A DNA stretch of 48,985 nucleotides from JAJPXI01 sp051867655 (GTDB lineage Bacteria; Bacillota; Clostridia; Oscillospirales; Oscillospiraceae): NCBI GenBank assembly GCA_051867655.1, contig JBJDYV010000034.1, positions 1 through 48,985 on the forward strand, in the 5' to 3' direction. Below, piece by piece: positions 7,868 through 15,389 of this stretch. The notes beneath the pieces are model-generated. The model saw only the letters and a list, made by a program, of their open reading frames with translations, was not told the DNA's origin and did not search any database. The position numbers and the translations under genes were made by a program. The first letter of the stretch is position 1, and each line of letters starts with the position of its first letter.

Positions 7868-9181
7868 TCATCCGCCCTCTTTGCGGCTGTCCACCAGGGT
7901 CAGCTTACCCTGGCTGTCATACTCGTAGGTGTTGTAGGTAATGGATTCGCCGTTGTCATCCTGCCACTCCTCGACAATCTGCCCGGTCTCCGGCAGGATG
8001 GTCGGCGTCCCGGACAGGGAGAAGGCGTAGCGGAACTGCCGTGTTTCCGCGTCATACAAAAACCAGCAGTGGCCGTTGTTGCGGGTGGTGCTGCAGGAGA
8101 TGCCGAAATCCTCCGAGCCGTCAAAGTTGATGTCCCGGATGTCTACGGTGTGCAGGGGATAGTCCGCGTTGAAACGCTGGAACCGGCAGTGGCCGTCGGG
8201 CGTGAAGGAGTCCTCGGTGATGGTCTGGAGCAGGGTGCCCCCGTGGAAGATCTGGAGCTGGTCATAATACTGGTACGGGGATTCCCCGATCGTCCTGCCC
8301 CGCAGGGCCAGGGTCAGCTCCAGGCCCCCGTCCACGGTGACGGTTTCCGTGTCGGTGAAATAGCCGTCGGACACATAGTTCCACTGGCCGTCCTCCCAGG
8401 TCAGGGTGCCCCACTCGGGCGCATGCCACTTTCCCGCGTAGGTGGGCACCCGCAGGGCCTGCAGATCGCTGTCCTCCCGGTCAATGACCTCCAGGCCCCA
8501 GAGGGATGGCATGGGGATCAGAGCGTCAAGCGGGTCAACATCGTTCTCGCCGCTGGTCATGCGCCCGCGCTCCACAAAGATGGTTTCATCCGATTCGCTC
8601 TTGCCCACCTCCAGCAGGATATAATCTGCCGGGGTCCAGTTGGCGCCCGCGGGGACCAGTTCCAGAATGACCGTCTGCTTCTGCGCGGAAGTCAGGCAGG
8701 CCGTGTGGATGGCTCTGCAGCTGCAGTAACCTTCCAGGGTGGATTCCCACTGAACTTCCTGACCGGTACCCAACTGAACACAGACCTCCACCAGTCCGTC
8801 GCTGAGATACTCGAATATTCTGCGGGTGGTCACGGTCATGGAATCATCGTTCGTTCCGACCCCGTCCAGGTTCAGATGTTCGGCAAAAGAGATGGCCGAC
8901 TTCAGTTCGCTTGTCTGGGCAGGTTCGGCCTCCGGCGGCTCCTGGATGTCGTCGGGGGACTGCGCTTCCGCCGCGTCCTCCGGGGCGTTTGGCTCCTCCC
9001 GGCTCGGCTGGCAGGACACCAGACCGCAGCAGAGCAGGACCGTCAGGGCGGTCAATATGATCAGCACCACCGGCGGGCGCTGCTTTTTCCACTGAAAGAT
9101 ATTGCGCAGACGCAGCTCGGTCTCCCTGGCCGAACCGGACAGGCGGGTGGCGAAGGGGGAGCGGGGGAGCTGATGGGACAT
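7868..9181 (-). CDS. Putative lipoprotein with shared anchor (paralog B)
   Basis: The 437-residue product has the shared anchor with lipobox C57, followed by an acidic low-complexity linker. A region not seen in the other three (about 90-260) comes next. The C-terminal module, with DIRDINFDGSEDFGI and YNTYEYDSQGKLTLVD, is the one found in paralog C. The upstream gene's decayed tail lies directly before its ribosome site (GGAAAGGAG), and the stop is 22 bases from paralog C. It is probably an extracytoplasmic protein of unknown ligand. Confidence 0.7.
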   Translation of the reverse strand: MSHQLPRSPFATRLSGSARETELRLRNIFQWKKQRPPVVLIILTALTVLLCCGLVSCQPSREEPNAPEDAAEAQSPDDIQEPPEAEPAQTSELKSAISFAEHLNLDGVGTNDDSMTVTTRRIFEYLSDGLVEVCVQLGTGQEVQWESTLEGYCSCRAIHTACLTSAQKQTVILELVPAGANWTPADYILLEVGKSESDETIFVERGRMTSGENDVDPLDALIPMPSLWGLEVIDREDSDLQALRVPTYAGKWHAPEWGTLTWEDGQWNYVSDGYFTDTETVTVDGGLELTLALRGRTIGESPYQYYDQLQIFHGGTLLQTITEDSFTPDGHCRFQRFNADYPLHTVDIRDINFDGSEDFGISCSTTRNNGHCWFLYDAETRQFRYAFSLSGTPTILPETGQIVEEWQDDNGESITYNTYEYDSQGKLTLVDSRKEGG

Positions 9182-9198
9182 AAAAGGGCTCCTTTCCG

Positions 9199-9259
9199 TC
9201 AGCGGCAGATGGTCTCGCTGCCGGCCGGCGTCAAATTCGCAGGTGTTCGAGCGGCCCGG
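9199..9259 (-). pseudogene. Decayed 3' end of paralog A
   Basis: Downstream of the paralog A stop, the minus strand still resembles the very end of paralog C. It contains AACACCTGCGAATTTGACGCC, then after a gap GGCAGCGAGACCATCTGCCGCTGA, against AACACCTACGAATTTGACGCC and GGCAGCGAAATCATCTCCCGCTGA in C. The frame is lost and about 17 bases are missing inside. This is a deletion scar, not a gene. Confidence 0.75.
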
Positions 9260-10819
9260 TCAGAACGTTTCGCTTCCGCTTTCTGCGGTTTGCCCGCCGG
9301 AAAAGACCGCGTTGATGTTGTCCTCGGTGAAATCGTACCATGCGGCGTCCGGCTTCGCCTCCTGCTGCGCGTACGCCGCCTGAAACGCGGCGTCGTCGGC
9401 GCTCTCGTGATCCACAACAAACGTCTGGCCCACATATTTGCCGTCGGAGTCGTAAACGGACGCACAGTATGTGATGCGGTCCGTGATCCAGGCGTTGTCT
9501 TCAAACTTCATCGCGCCGAAGCCCCAGTCGCTCGCGCCGCCGGAGAAGGTAAACGTACCGTCCGCCTTTAACAGACCCATGGTGCGGGTGAATTCCGGAT
9601 GGCTGACGATCCCGCCGTCCTGATGGCGCAGGATCAAAAATGCAAATTCCCTGTTGCCGCCCGCGGTCAGCCAGAGGATCACCTCCGGCGTGCCGTCTCT
9701 GTCCAGATCCAGAACGGCAAACCGTGCCGCTTCCGCGGTGATCCCTTCGGAGAAGGTGACAGCCTGGGCCAGATGGCGGATATCCAGGCTTTGGCCGTCC
9801 TGCGTGAAAAATCCGGCCTGCCCCAGCAGCACCGCCCGGAAGGCGTCGCTCCACTCCTCCGCGGGCACGGCCGTGACCTGCGCCGGGGGCTCGGGTCCGG
9901 TCCCGGCGGCGATCAGCGCGACGGCATCCGGGGTGAAACGGAGGAAACCGCTGCTCGCGGCGGATGAAGAGGAGTCCGGGGTGTAGGGACGCCAACTGAC
10001 GGGGAAACAGCCGTCCGTCCAGCTCTCCGCCTCCTGCGCCCAGGCCTGAATACCGGACTGGGTTTGCAGCAGGCCCGTGACGACGGCCTGGAAGACCTGG
10101 CCGTCCCGGCGGAAGAAATAGATCATGTCCTGGCCGCCGTGGTAGAAGCAGATCAGCTCGGTCTCGCCGTCGCCGTCGGCGTCCGTTTCCAGCACCGGGT
10201 TTGCGCAGCCGGCCAGCAGCCGGGGAACGCCGTCAGCGTCCAGGGTGTAGTAATCACACGCGTAATAGGCGGCGCCCCGGGGCGCGCGGATGCGGAAACC
10301 GTCGTGTCCCAGCACATCGGTAAAGGTGTCCACGTCATAGCCTTCGGTGTAGGCGCTGTCCTCCTGCAGGAAGCGCAGCAGGGTGCCGCCCTGTTGGATG
10401 GCCCAGTATTTGGTGTACGCGCTGCCCGGCTCCCGGTAGCAGACCACCCGGGTACCGTCGGGCAGGGCCTTGTCGCACAGGATCTCTCCCATGGTGTCAG
10501 CGGAGACGGTTTCCGGCTCCATTTGCGGGACGGGCACAGGATTCGCATTGGCCAGCGAGACGGACGCGATCAGCTCTTCCGCCGCGGCCTGGGGCTGCGG
10601 GGAGGAGGACGTATCCTCCGGAGCGTCCGGCTCCTCCCGGCTCGGCTGGCAGGACACCAGACCGCAGCAGAGCAGGACCGTCAGGGCGGTCAATATGATC
10701 AGCACCACCGGCGGGCGCTGCTTTTTCCACTGAAAGATATTGCGCAGACGCAGCTCGGTCTCCCTGGCCGAACCGGACAGGCGGGTGGCGAAGGGGGAGC
10801 GGGGGAGTTTGTTCGGCAT
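9260..10819 (-). CDS. Putative lipoprotein with shared anchor (paralog A), 3'-truncated
   Basis: The 519-residue product is the first gene of the four-gene operon. It has the common anchor with lipobox C57 and a unique region of about 230 residues containing ETDADGDGETELICFYHGG. The middle module shared with paralog C follows (FAVLDLDRDGTPEVILWL to WYDFTEDNINAVFSGG). It stops abruptly at ESGSETF, exactly where paralog C continues with CHDLYTADG, because an internal deletion fused this point to the decayed tail at 9199-9259. AAAGGAG precedes the ATG at 10819. It is probably still expressed and exported but without the C-terminal module. The function is unknown. Confidence 0.7.
   Translation of the reverse strand: MPNKLPRSPFATRLSGSARETELRLRNIFQWKKQRPPVVLIILTALTVLLCCGLVSCQPSREEPDAPEDTSSSPQPQAAAEELIASVSLANANPVPVPQMEPETVSADTMGEILCDKALPDGTRVVCYREPGSAYTKYWAIQQGGTLLRFLQEDSAYTEGYDVDTFTDVLGHDGFRIRAPRGAAYYACDYYTLDADGVPRLLAGCANPVLETDADGDGETELICFYHGGQDMIYFFRRDGQVFQAVVTGLLQTQSGIQAWAQEAESWTDGCFPVSWRPYTPDSSSSAASSGFLRFTPDAVALIAAGTGPEPPAQVTAVPAEEWSDAFRAVLLGQAGFFTQDGQSLDIRHLAQAVTFSEGITAEAARFAVLDLDRDGTPEVILWLTAGGNREFAFLILRHQDGGIVSHPEFTRTMGLLKADGTFTFSGGASDWGFGAMKFEDNAWITDRITYCASVYDSDGKYVGQTFVVDHESADDAAFQAAYAQQEAKPDAAWYDFTEDNINAVFSGGQTAESGSETF
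10645..10819 (-). repeat. Anchor-coding cassette, one of four near-identical direct repeats
   Basis: The first roughly 170 coding bases of the four paralogs are nearly identical (about 10645-10819, 9007-9181, 7673-7845 and 6237-6410), while the sequences after them diverge. Such tandem blocks are substrates for unequal crossing-over and gene conversion. Confidence 0.85.
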
Positions 10820-10863
10820 GGGGGGACTCCTTTCGACAGGGCGGGCTTTGTTTTGACACTAAT

Positions 10864-10893
10864 ATACTACATTTGAAGTTTACCAAAAATCAA
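10864..10893 (-). promoter_or_regulatory. Candidate promoter of the lipoprotein operon
   Basis: On the minus strand TTGATT (10888-10893) and TAGTAT (10864-10869) are 18 bp apart, about 45 bases upstream of the paralog A start codon. They lie in a locally AT-rich stretch. Confidence 0.5.
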
Positions 10894-10993
10894 GTGACAT
10901 TTAGTTACAGCTTTCCGTGAAATGGTTACAGGGAGTTTCCCAGCCTGATCCAACCCCTTTTCCGGTGCAGCGAGAGGTTTTTCGACAAACTGA

Positions 10994-11025
10994 AAAATCA
11001 CCGCCGTTTTCGCGGCGGTGATTTT
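10994..11025 (-). terminator. Terminator of the TetR gene
   Basis: Arms AAAATCACCGCCG (10994-11006) and CGGCGGTGATTTT (11013-11025) pair over 13 bp with a 6-base loop, and the minus-strand transcript ends in a U run. Confidence 0.85.
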
Positions 11026-11065
11026 CGTCGGTCCCTTTCGTTCTCTGCCGTTTGGCGCGTTCCGC

Positions 11066-11635
11066 TTATGGCTCCTTCCGGATGCACAGCTGCAGCATAT
11101 GCTCGATGAACGACGCCACATCCTCCTCCGGTTCCACACAGCCGTCGGTGACCCACTTGATCAAAACACCCATGGTCCCCTGTTTGCAGTATTCAAAGCG
11201 GTAATCATATTCCGCCCGCAGCGAGGATGCGGGGCGGTAATGTGGAATAATATATTTTTTCCGGACGAACCCGGTCAGCTCCTGAAAAACTCTGGTCTCG
11301 GCCAGCTCCGGCAGAAACATCCGGTAAAGGGACTCATACCTTTTGATAAAGGACAAGACCAGGCACATGGTATTCTTGCTCGCCAGCTGCTGGATGTCCC
11401 CGTCCGCGGGCAGGATCTCGTCGGTCACGGTCTGGTACAAGTCATCCTCCAGGGCCACCAGTACATCGTGTACGCTGGAATAATGAGAATAAAATGTGGT
11501 CCGGTTCAGCCCGGCTTTCTTGCAGAGCTCCTGAACGGTGATCTGCAAATACGGCTTGTCCACGACCAGTTCCATCAGGGCCTGCTTGAGTGCCGCCACG
11601 GACGCGGCGCTTTTCGCGTTGTTGGGCTTATTCAT
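11066..11635 (-). CDS. TetR/AcrR-family transcriptional regulator
   Basis: The 189-residue product has an N-terminal helix-turn-helix (ITVQELCKKAGLNRTTFYSHYSSVHDVL, about residues 28-55 of the frame) typical of TetR repressors, then an all-helical ligand/dimer domain. The start at 11635 is preferred over a longer frame because GGAGGA precedes it and the family begins just before the HTH. The gene is divergent from the large ABC transporter at 11896, the classic arrangement of a local repressor of an efflux or ABC gene. It has its own -35/-10 and a palindrome in its leader. Confidence 0.88.
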   Translation of the reverse strand: MNKPNNAKSAASVAALKQALMELVVDKPYLQITVQELCKKAGLNRTTFYSHYSSVHDVLVALEDDLYQTVTDEILPADGDIQQLASKNTMCLVLSFIKRYESLYRMFLPELAETRVFQELTGFVRKKYIIPHYRPASSLRAEYDYRFEYCKQGTMGVLIKWVTDGCVEPEEDVASFIEHMLQLCIRKEP

Positions 11636-11651
11636 GCGCTTCCTCCAATAT

Positions 11652-11664
11652 CGCAACAGTTGCG
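11652..11664. promoter_or_regulatory. Candidate TetR operator
   Basis: CGCAAC-A-GTTGCG is a perfect 6-1-6 palindrome between the TetR promoter and its start codon. A second short palindrome, ACAGCTGT (11714-11721), lies inside the promoter spacer. Either could be the autoregulatory site. This is pattern and position only. Confidence 0.4.
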
Positions 11665-11704
11665 GGGCAATTTGTCGTTGTGGATAAAACCCCAATTTGA
11701 TATG

Positions 11705-11733
11705 ATTATATCGACAGCTGTTGTTATTTTCAA
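11705..11733 (-). promoter_or_regulatory. Promoter of the TetR gene
   Basis: On the minus strand TTGAAA (11728-11733) and a perfect TATAAT (11705-11710) are separated by exactly 17 bp. Confidence 0.75.
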
Positions 11734-11826
11734 GGGAAGAAATCCGCGATACAGGAACGCCTCGCCTGAGCGGGCTGCAGCAAACAGGCCCGGCGCAGTT
11801 TTCACAATAAGTTTACAAACCATTCA

Positions 11827-11855
11827 TTGATTAAATGGAAAACGAATAGTAAAAT
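11827..11855 (+). promoter_or_regulatory. Promoter of the MacB-like ABC gene
   Basis: TTGATT (11827-11832) and TAAAAT (11850-11855) are 17 bp apart, about 40 bases before the start codon. Confidence 0.65.
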
Positions 11856-11895
11856 TGGGAAGATTTATCTGAACGGTTGAAAGGATCCGAGTGAT

Positions 11896-14800
11896 ATGTT
11901 AGAACTCAGGGGCATTAAAAAAGACTACCCCGCCGGCAATGGCACCGTCCATGCGCTGAAGGGGATCGACTTGCAGTTCCGCAGGTCGGAATTCGTGGCC
12001 ATCCTCGGCCCGTCGGGCTGCGGCAAGACCACCATGCTGAACATCATCGGCGGCCTGGACGGCTACACCGACGGCGACCTGATCATCAACGGCGTGTCCA
12101 CCAAGCGGTTCAAGGACCGGGACTGGGACACCTACCGCAACCACTCCGTGGGCTTTGTCTTCCAGAGCTACAACCTGATCCCCCACCAGACGGTGCTGCA
12201 GAACGTGGAGCTGGCCCTGACCCTGTCCGGCGTGTCCAAGGCCGAGCGGCGCGCACGGGCCAAAAAGGCCCTGGAGGAAGTGGGCCTGAGCGACCAGCTG
12301 AACAAACGGCCCAATGAGATGTCCGGCGGCCAGATGCAGCGGGTGGCCATCGCCCGCGCCCTGGTCAACAACCCCGACATCATCCTGGCCGACGAGCCCA
12401 CCGGCGCTCTGGACACCGAGACCAGCGTGCAGGTCATGGACATTTTAAAGGAGGTCGCCAAGGACCGCCTGGTGGTCATGGTCACCCACAACCCCGACCT
12501 GGCCGAGCGGTACGCCTCCCGCATCATCCGCATGCTGGACGGCCGGCTGCTGGACGACTCCAACCCCCTGAGCGGGGAGGAGCTGGCCGCCGCCAACGCC
12601 GAGTTCGAGCGGCTGAAGAAGGAGAACCGCAAGGAGCCCCGGAAGCCCTCCATGTCCTTCGGGACCTCCTTCATGCTGTCCCTGAAAAACCTGTTCACCA
12701 AGAAGGGCCGCACCATCCTGACCGCCTTTGCCGGGTCCATCGGCATTTTCGGCATCGCCCTGATCCTGTCCCTGTCCACCGGCATCAACGATTACATCGA
12801 CCAGGTCCAGCAGGACACCCTGTCCAGCTACCCCATCACCATCGAGTCCGAGAGCGTGGATATGTCCTCCATGATCACGTCCTTTATGGGTGAGAAGGCG
12901 TCGTCGTCGGGAGAGGAGCATGAGGAGGGCCGCGTCTACACCTCCCACATCATGTACGAGATGCTGGACTCCATGCTGAACATGGAGACCACCTCCAACA
13001 ATCTGGAGGCCTTCAAGGAGTATCTGGACAACGGCGGCGGCGGGATCTCCGACCTGGCCACCATCCAGTACAGCTATGACCTGGACTTCGACGTCTACAC
13101 CAAGGACGAGGAGGGCGTGATCGTCAAGAGCGACCTGATGGCCCTGATCGAGGACGCCTTTGCCTCCCTGTACGGCGGCAGCCTGTCCGCCACGTCCTCC
13201 ATGATGTCCATGTACAACAGCATGGACGTTTGGGAGGAGCTGCTCCCCGGCGAGGACGGCAAGCTGGTGGCCGACCAGCTGGATAACCAGTACGACCTGG
13301 TGTACGGCCACTGGCCTGAGGCCTATAACGAGGTGGTCCTGTTCGTCAGCGAGAACGACGAGATCTCCGATCTGATGCTGATCTCCCTGGGCCTGGTGCC
13401 CACCAGCGCCATGGACAACACCCTGACCGCCATCAAGAACGGCGAGGGCGTGGAGCCCGTGGGCGAAAGCTGGACCTATGAGGAGCTGTGCGCCCTGGAG
13501 TACAAGCTGATCCTGCCCTGCGAGACCTACCAGTACGACGAGAGCACCGGCGCGTATGTGGACATGTCCGCCACCACCGCCGGCATGGAGCTGCTGTACA
13601 ACAGCGCGGACGTGGGCACCCCCCTGAAGGTGGTGGGCATCGCCCGCCCCGATGAGGAGGCCACCTCCACCATGGTCACCGGCGCCATCGGCTACACCAG
13701 CGCCCTGACCCGGTACGCCATCGAGACCATTGAGAGCTCCCCCGCGGTGGCCGACCAAATGGCCGACCCGACCGTGGACGTGCTGACCGGCCTGCCCTTC
13801 GCCACCGGCGACGAGGCGGAGCCCACCGATGAGGAAAAAGCCGCCGCCGTCACCGAATATCTGACCGGCCTGACCGCCGCCGAGAAGGCCGACGCCTATG
13901 TGGACGTCATGAGCCAGCCCGCCGAGGACTATGTGGCCGCCGTCGTGGACCAGCAGATGGCCGAGCTGACCCGGGAGAGCATCGAAGAGATGATCGTCCG
14001 GCAGTATGCGGAGGAGATGGGCGTGGACGCCGCCACCATCAAGGGCTACATTGCCGAGATGAGCGACGAGGAGCTGTTTGCCCAGGTGGAGACCGCCATC
14101 GACACCCAGGTGCGGGAGCAGTACGCCGCCGCCGTGGAGCAGCAGATGGCCGCCTTGCCCCAGGAGCAGCTGGCCGCGATGCTGGACACCGTGCTGACCG
14201 CCGACGAGACCACCCTGGCCTATGCCGGCATGAGCGCCTTCACCGCGGAGCAATACGATTATCTGTATGACAACTACATGCCCCCCACGCTGTCCGACTC
14301 CACCTATGACGAGGTCATGGACGCTCTGGGCTATGTGGATCTGGCGAAGCCCTCCACCATCAACCTGTACGCCACCACCTTCTCCGACAAGGACGCCATC
14401 GCCGACCTGATCCAGGAGTACAACGACGGTGTGGCCGAGGAGGACCAGATCGAGTACACCGACTATGTGGCCCTGCTGATGAGCTCCATCACCTCCATCA
14501 TCAGCGGCATCACCTATGTGCTGATCGCCTTCGTGGCCATCTCCCTGGTGGTGTCCTCCATCATGATCGGCGTCATTACCCTGATCTCCGTCCAGGAGCG
14601 CACCAAGGAGATCGGCATCCTGCGCGCCATCGGCGCCTCCAAGCGGGATGTGTCCAGCATGTTCAACGCCGAGACCCTGATCATCGGCCTGTGCTCGGGC
14701 CTGGTGGGCATCGCGGCGGCACTGCTGCTGACCATCCCCATCAACGCCATCCTGCTGCACTTCACCGGCATTGCCGGTCTGAAGGCCGTGCTGCCCTGGC

Positions 14801-14913
14801 AGGGGGCGCTGATCCTGATCGCCATCAGCGCGCTGCTGACCCTGATCGCCGGCCTGATCCCCTCCCGCAGCGCCGCCAAGAAGGACCCCGTGGTGGCCCT
14901 GCGCACCGAGTAA
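11896..14913 (+). CDS. MacB-like ABC transporter, ATPase fused to permease
   Basis: The 1005-residue product carries an N-terminal ABC ATPase: Walker A GPSGCGKTT (about 38-46), signature MSGGQMQRVAIARAL, Walker B ILADEPTGALD, and H-loop VTHNPDLA. A permease follows with one membrane span near 275-300, a very large extracytoplasmic region to about 860, then three spans and the FtsX-type ending SRSAAKKDPVVALRTE. This is the mechanotransmission (type VII) plan used for peptide export or envelope functions. The outer domain contains an Ala/Glu-rich, probably helical segment (about 640-800) larger than usual. It is divergent from TetR, which probably controls it. AAGGAT precedes the ATG. Confidence 0.93.
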   Translation: MLELRGIKKDYPAGNGTVHALKGIDLQFRRSEFVAILGPSGCGKTTMLNIIGGLDGYTDGDLIINGVSTKRFKDRDWDTYRNHSVGFVFQSYNLIPHQTVLQNVELALTLSGVSKAERRARAKKALEEVGLSDQLNKRPNEMSGGQMQRVAIARALVNNPDIILADEPTGALDTETSVQVMDILKEVAKDRLVVMVTHNPDLAERYASRIIRMLDGRLLDDSNPLSGEELAAANAEFERLKKENRKEPRKPSMSFGTSFMLSLKNLFTKKGRTILTAFAGSIGIFGIALILSLSTGINDYIDQVQQDTLSSYPITIESESVDMSSMITSFMGEKASSSGEEHEEGRVYTSHIMYEMLDSMLNMETTSNNLEAFKEYLDNGGGGISDLATIQYSYDLDFDVYTKDEEGVIVKSDLMALIEDAFASLYGGSLSATSSMMSMYNSMDVWEELLPGEDGKLVADQLDNQYDLVYGHWPEAYNEVVLFVSENDEISDLMLISLGLVPTSAMDNTLTAIKNGEGVEPVGESWTYEELCALEYKLILPCETYQYDESTGAYVDMSATTAGMELLYNSADVGTPLKVVGIARPDEEATSTMVTGAIGYTSALTRYAIETIESSPAVADQMADPTVDVLTGLPFATGDEAEPTDEEKAAAVTEYLTGLTAAEKADAYVDVMSQPAEDYVAAVVDQQMAELTRESIEEMIVRQYAEEMGVDAATIKGYIAEMSDEELFAQVETAIDTQVREQYAAAVEQQMAALPQEQLAAMLDTVLTADETTLAYAGMSAFTAEQYDYLYDNYMPPTLSDSTYDEVMDALGYVDLAKPSTINLYATTFSDKDAIADLIQEYNDGVAEEDQIEYTDYVALLMSSITSIISGITYVLIAFVAISLVVSSIMIGVITLISVQERTKEIGILRAIGASKRDVSSMFNAETLIIGLCSGLVGIAAALLLTIPINAILLHFTGIAGLKAVLPWQGALILIAISALLTLIAGLIPSRSAAKKDPVVALRTE

Positions 14914-14936
14914 ACAAATTGATCTTGCAACGCAAG

Positions 14937-14964
14937 GAGCCGCGGCCTTTTTGGGCCGCGGCTC
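14937..14964 (+). terminator. Hairpin after the ABC gene
   Basis: GAGCCGCGGCC (14937-14947) pairs with GGCCGCGGCTC (14954-14964) around a T-rich loop. There is no U tract after it, so it may stabilise mRNA ends rather than terminate efficiently. Confidence 0.5.
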
Positions 14965-14984
14965 TGCAGATTCATATGAAATTC

Positions 14985-15011
14985 TGTAGGGGCGGATATC
15001 ATCCGCCCGCC
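14985..15011 (+). repeat. Short dispersed palindromic repeat, copy 1
   Basis: TGTAGGGGCGGAT followed by ATCCGCCC forms a small imperfect palindrome. Related copies occur at 41913-41941 and, inverted, at 43737-43762, always between genes. Confidence 0.7.
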
Positions 15012-15015
15012 GACG

Positions 15016-15052
15016 AAAAAAGAAGCTGCGGAAAATCCGCAGCTTCTTTTTT
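15016..15052. terminator. Bidirectional terminator
   Basis: A 17-bp perfect stem (15016-15032 with 15036-15052) has a 3-base loop and A/T runs at both ends. It can end the ABC transcript on the plus strand and the amidohydrolase remnant on the minus strand. Confidence 0.85.
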
Positions 15053-15069
15053 CAGGTTATGTAAGAGAA

Positions 15070-15265
15070 TTACACCTTCAGGTTGAACAGACGGATGGCG
15101 TTGCCGCTCATGACCAGCTCGCGGTCCTCGTCGGAAATGTCCAGACCCTTCATGAACTCCACGCCGTCGCTCATCCAGTTGTAGAACACGGAGAAGGAGG
15201 AGCTGAACAGGATGTGGTCCGCGCCGCAAACCTTGATCGCGCACTCCACCTGGTCCGTGCCCCAG
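15070..15265 (-). pseudogene. C-terminal remnant of an amidohydrolase
   Basis: On the minus strand about 65 codons remain open, ending at TAA (15070-15072). The peptide has PWGTDQVECAIKV, GADHILFSSSFSVFYNWM and SGNAIRLFNLKV. This is the pattern of the last part of Amidohydro_2-type metal-dependent hydrolases (a late strand with a conserved acidic/Ser turn, and the final GNAxRLF motif). No start codon or upstream domain is present; the frame runs into the MATE promoter region, so the 5' part has been deleted. The intact terminator at 15016-15052 belonged to it. Confidence 0.7.
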
Positions 15266-15320
15266 GGGACGGGTGGTGTCTTTTTCAGACCGGGGAGGGG
15301 AGCGGGAAATAGTCAGGTAC

Positions 15321-15349
15321 TTGACAAGATCAAAAAATGGGATTAGAAT
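15321..15349 (+). promoter_or_regulatory. Promoter of the MATE-MATE-MarR operon
   Basis: A perfect TTGACA (15321-15326) and TAGAAT (15344-15349) are separated by 17 bp. Confidence 0.75.
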
Positions 15350-15389
15350 AAAACTATCAAGGGACCTTTTGATTTTGGACGGTGAAACG

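Noticed and set aside
12445..14760. 771-codon minus-strand frame opposite the ABC transporter
   Set aside because: His/Gly/Asp/Val-rich composition is the mirror of GCC/CTG/GAC-rich coding on the plus strand; no ribosome site or family. The same holds for the long frames opposite rny, the MATE genes, the LivJ genes and the fused permease.
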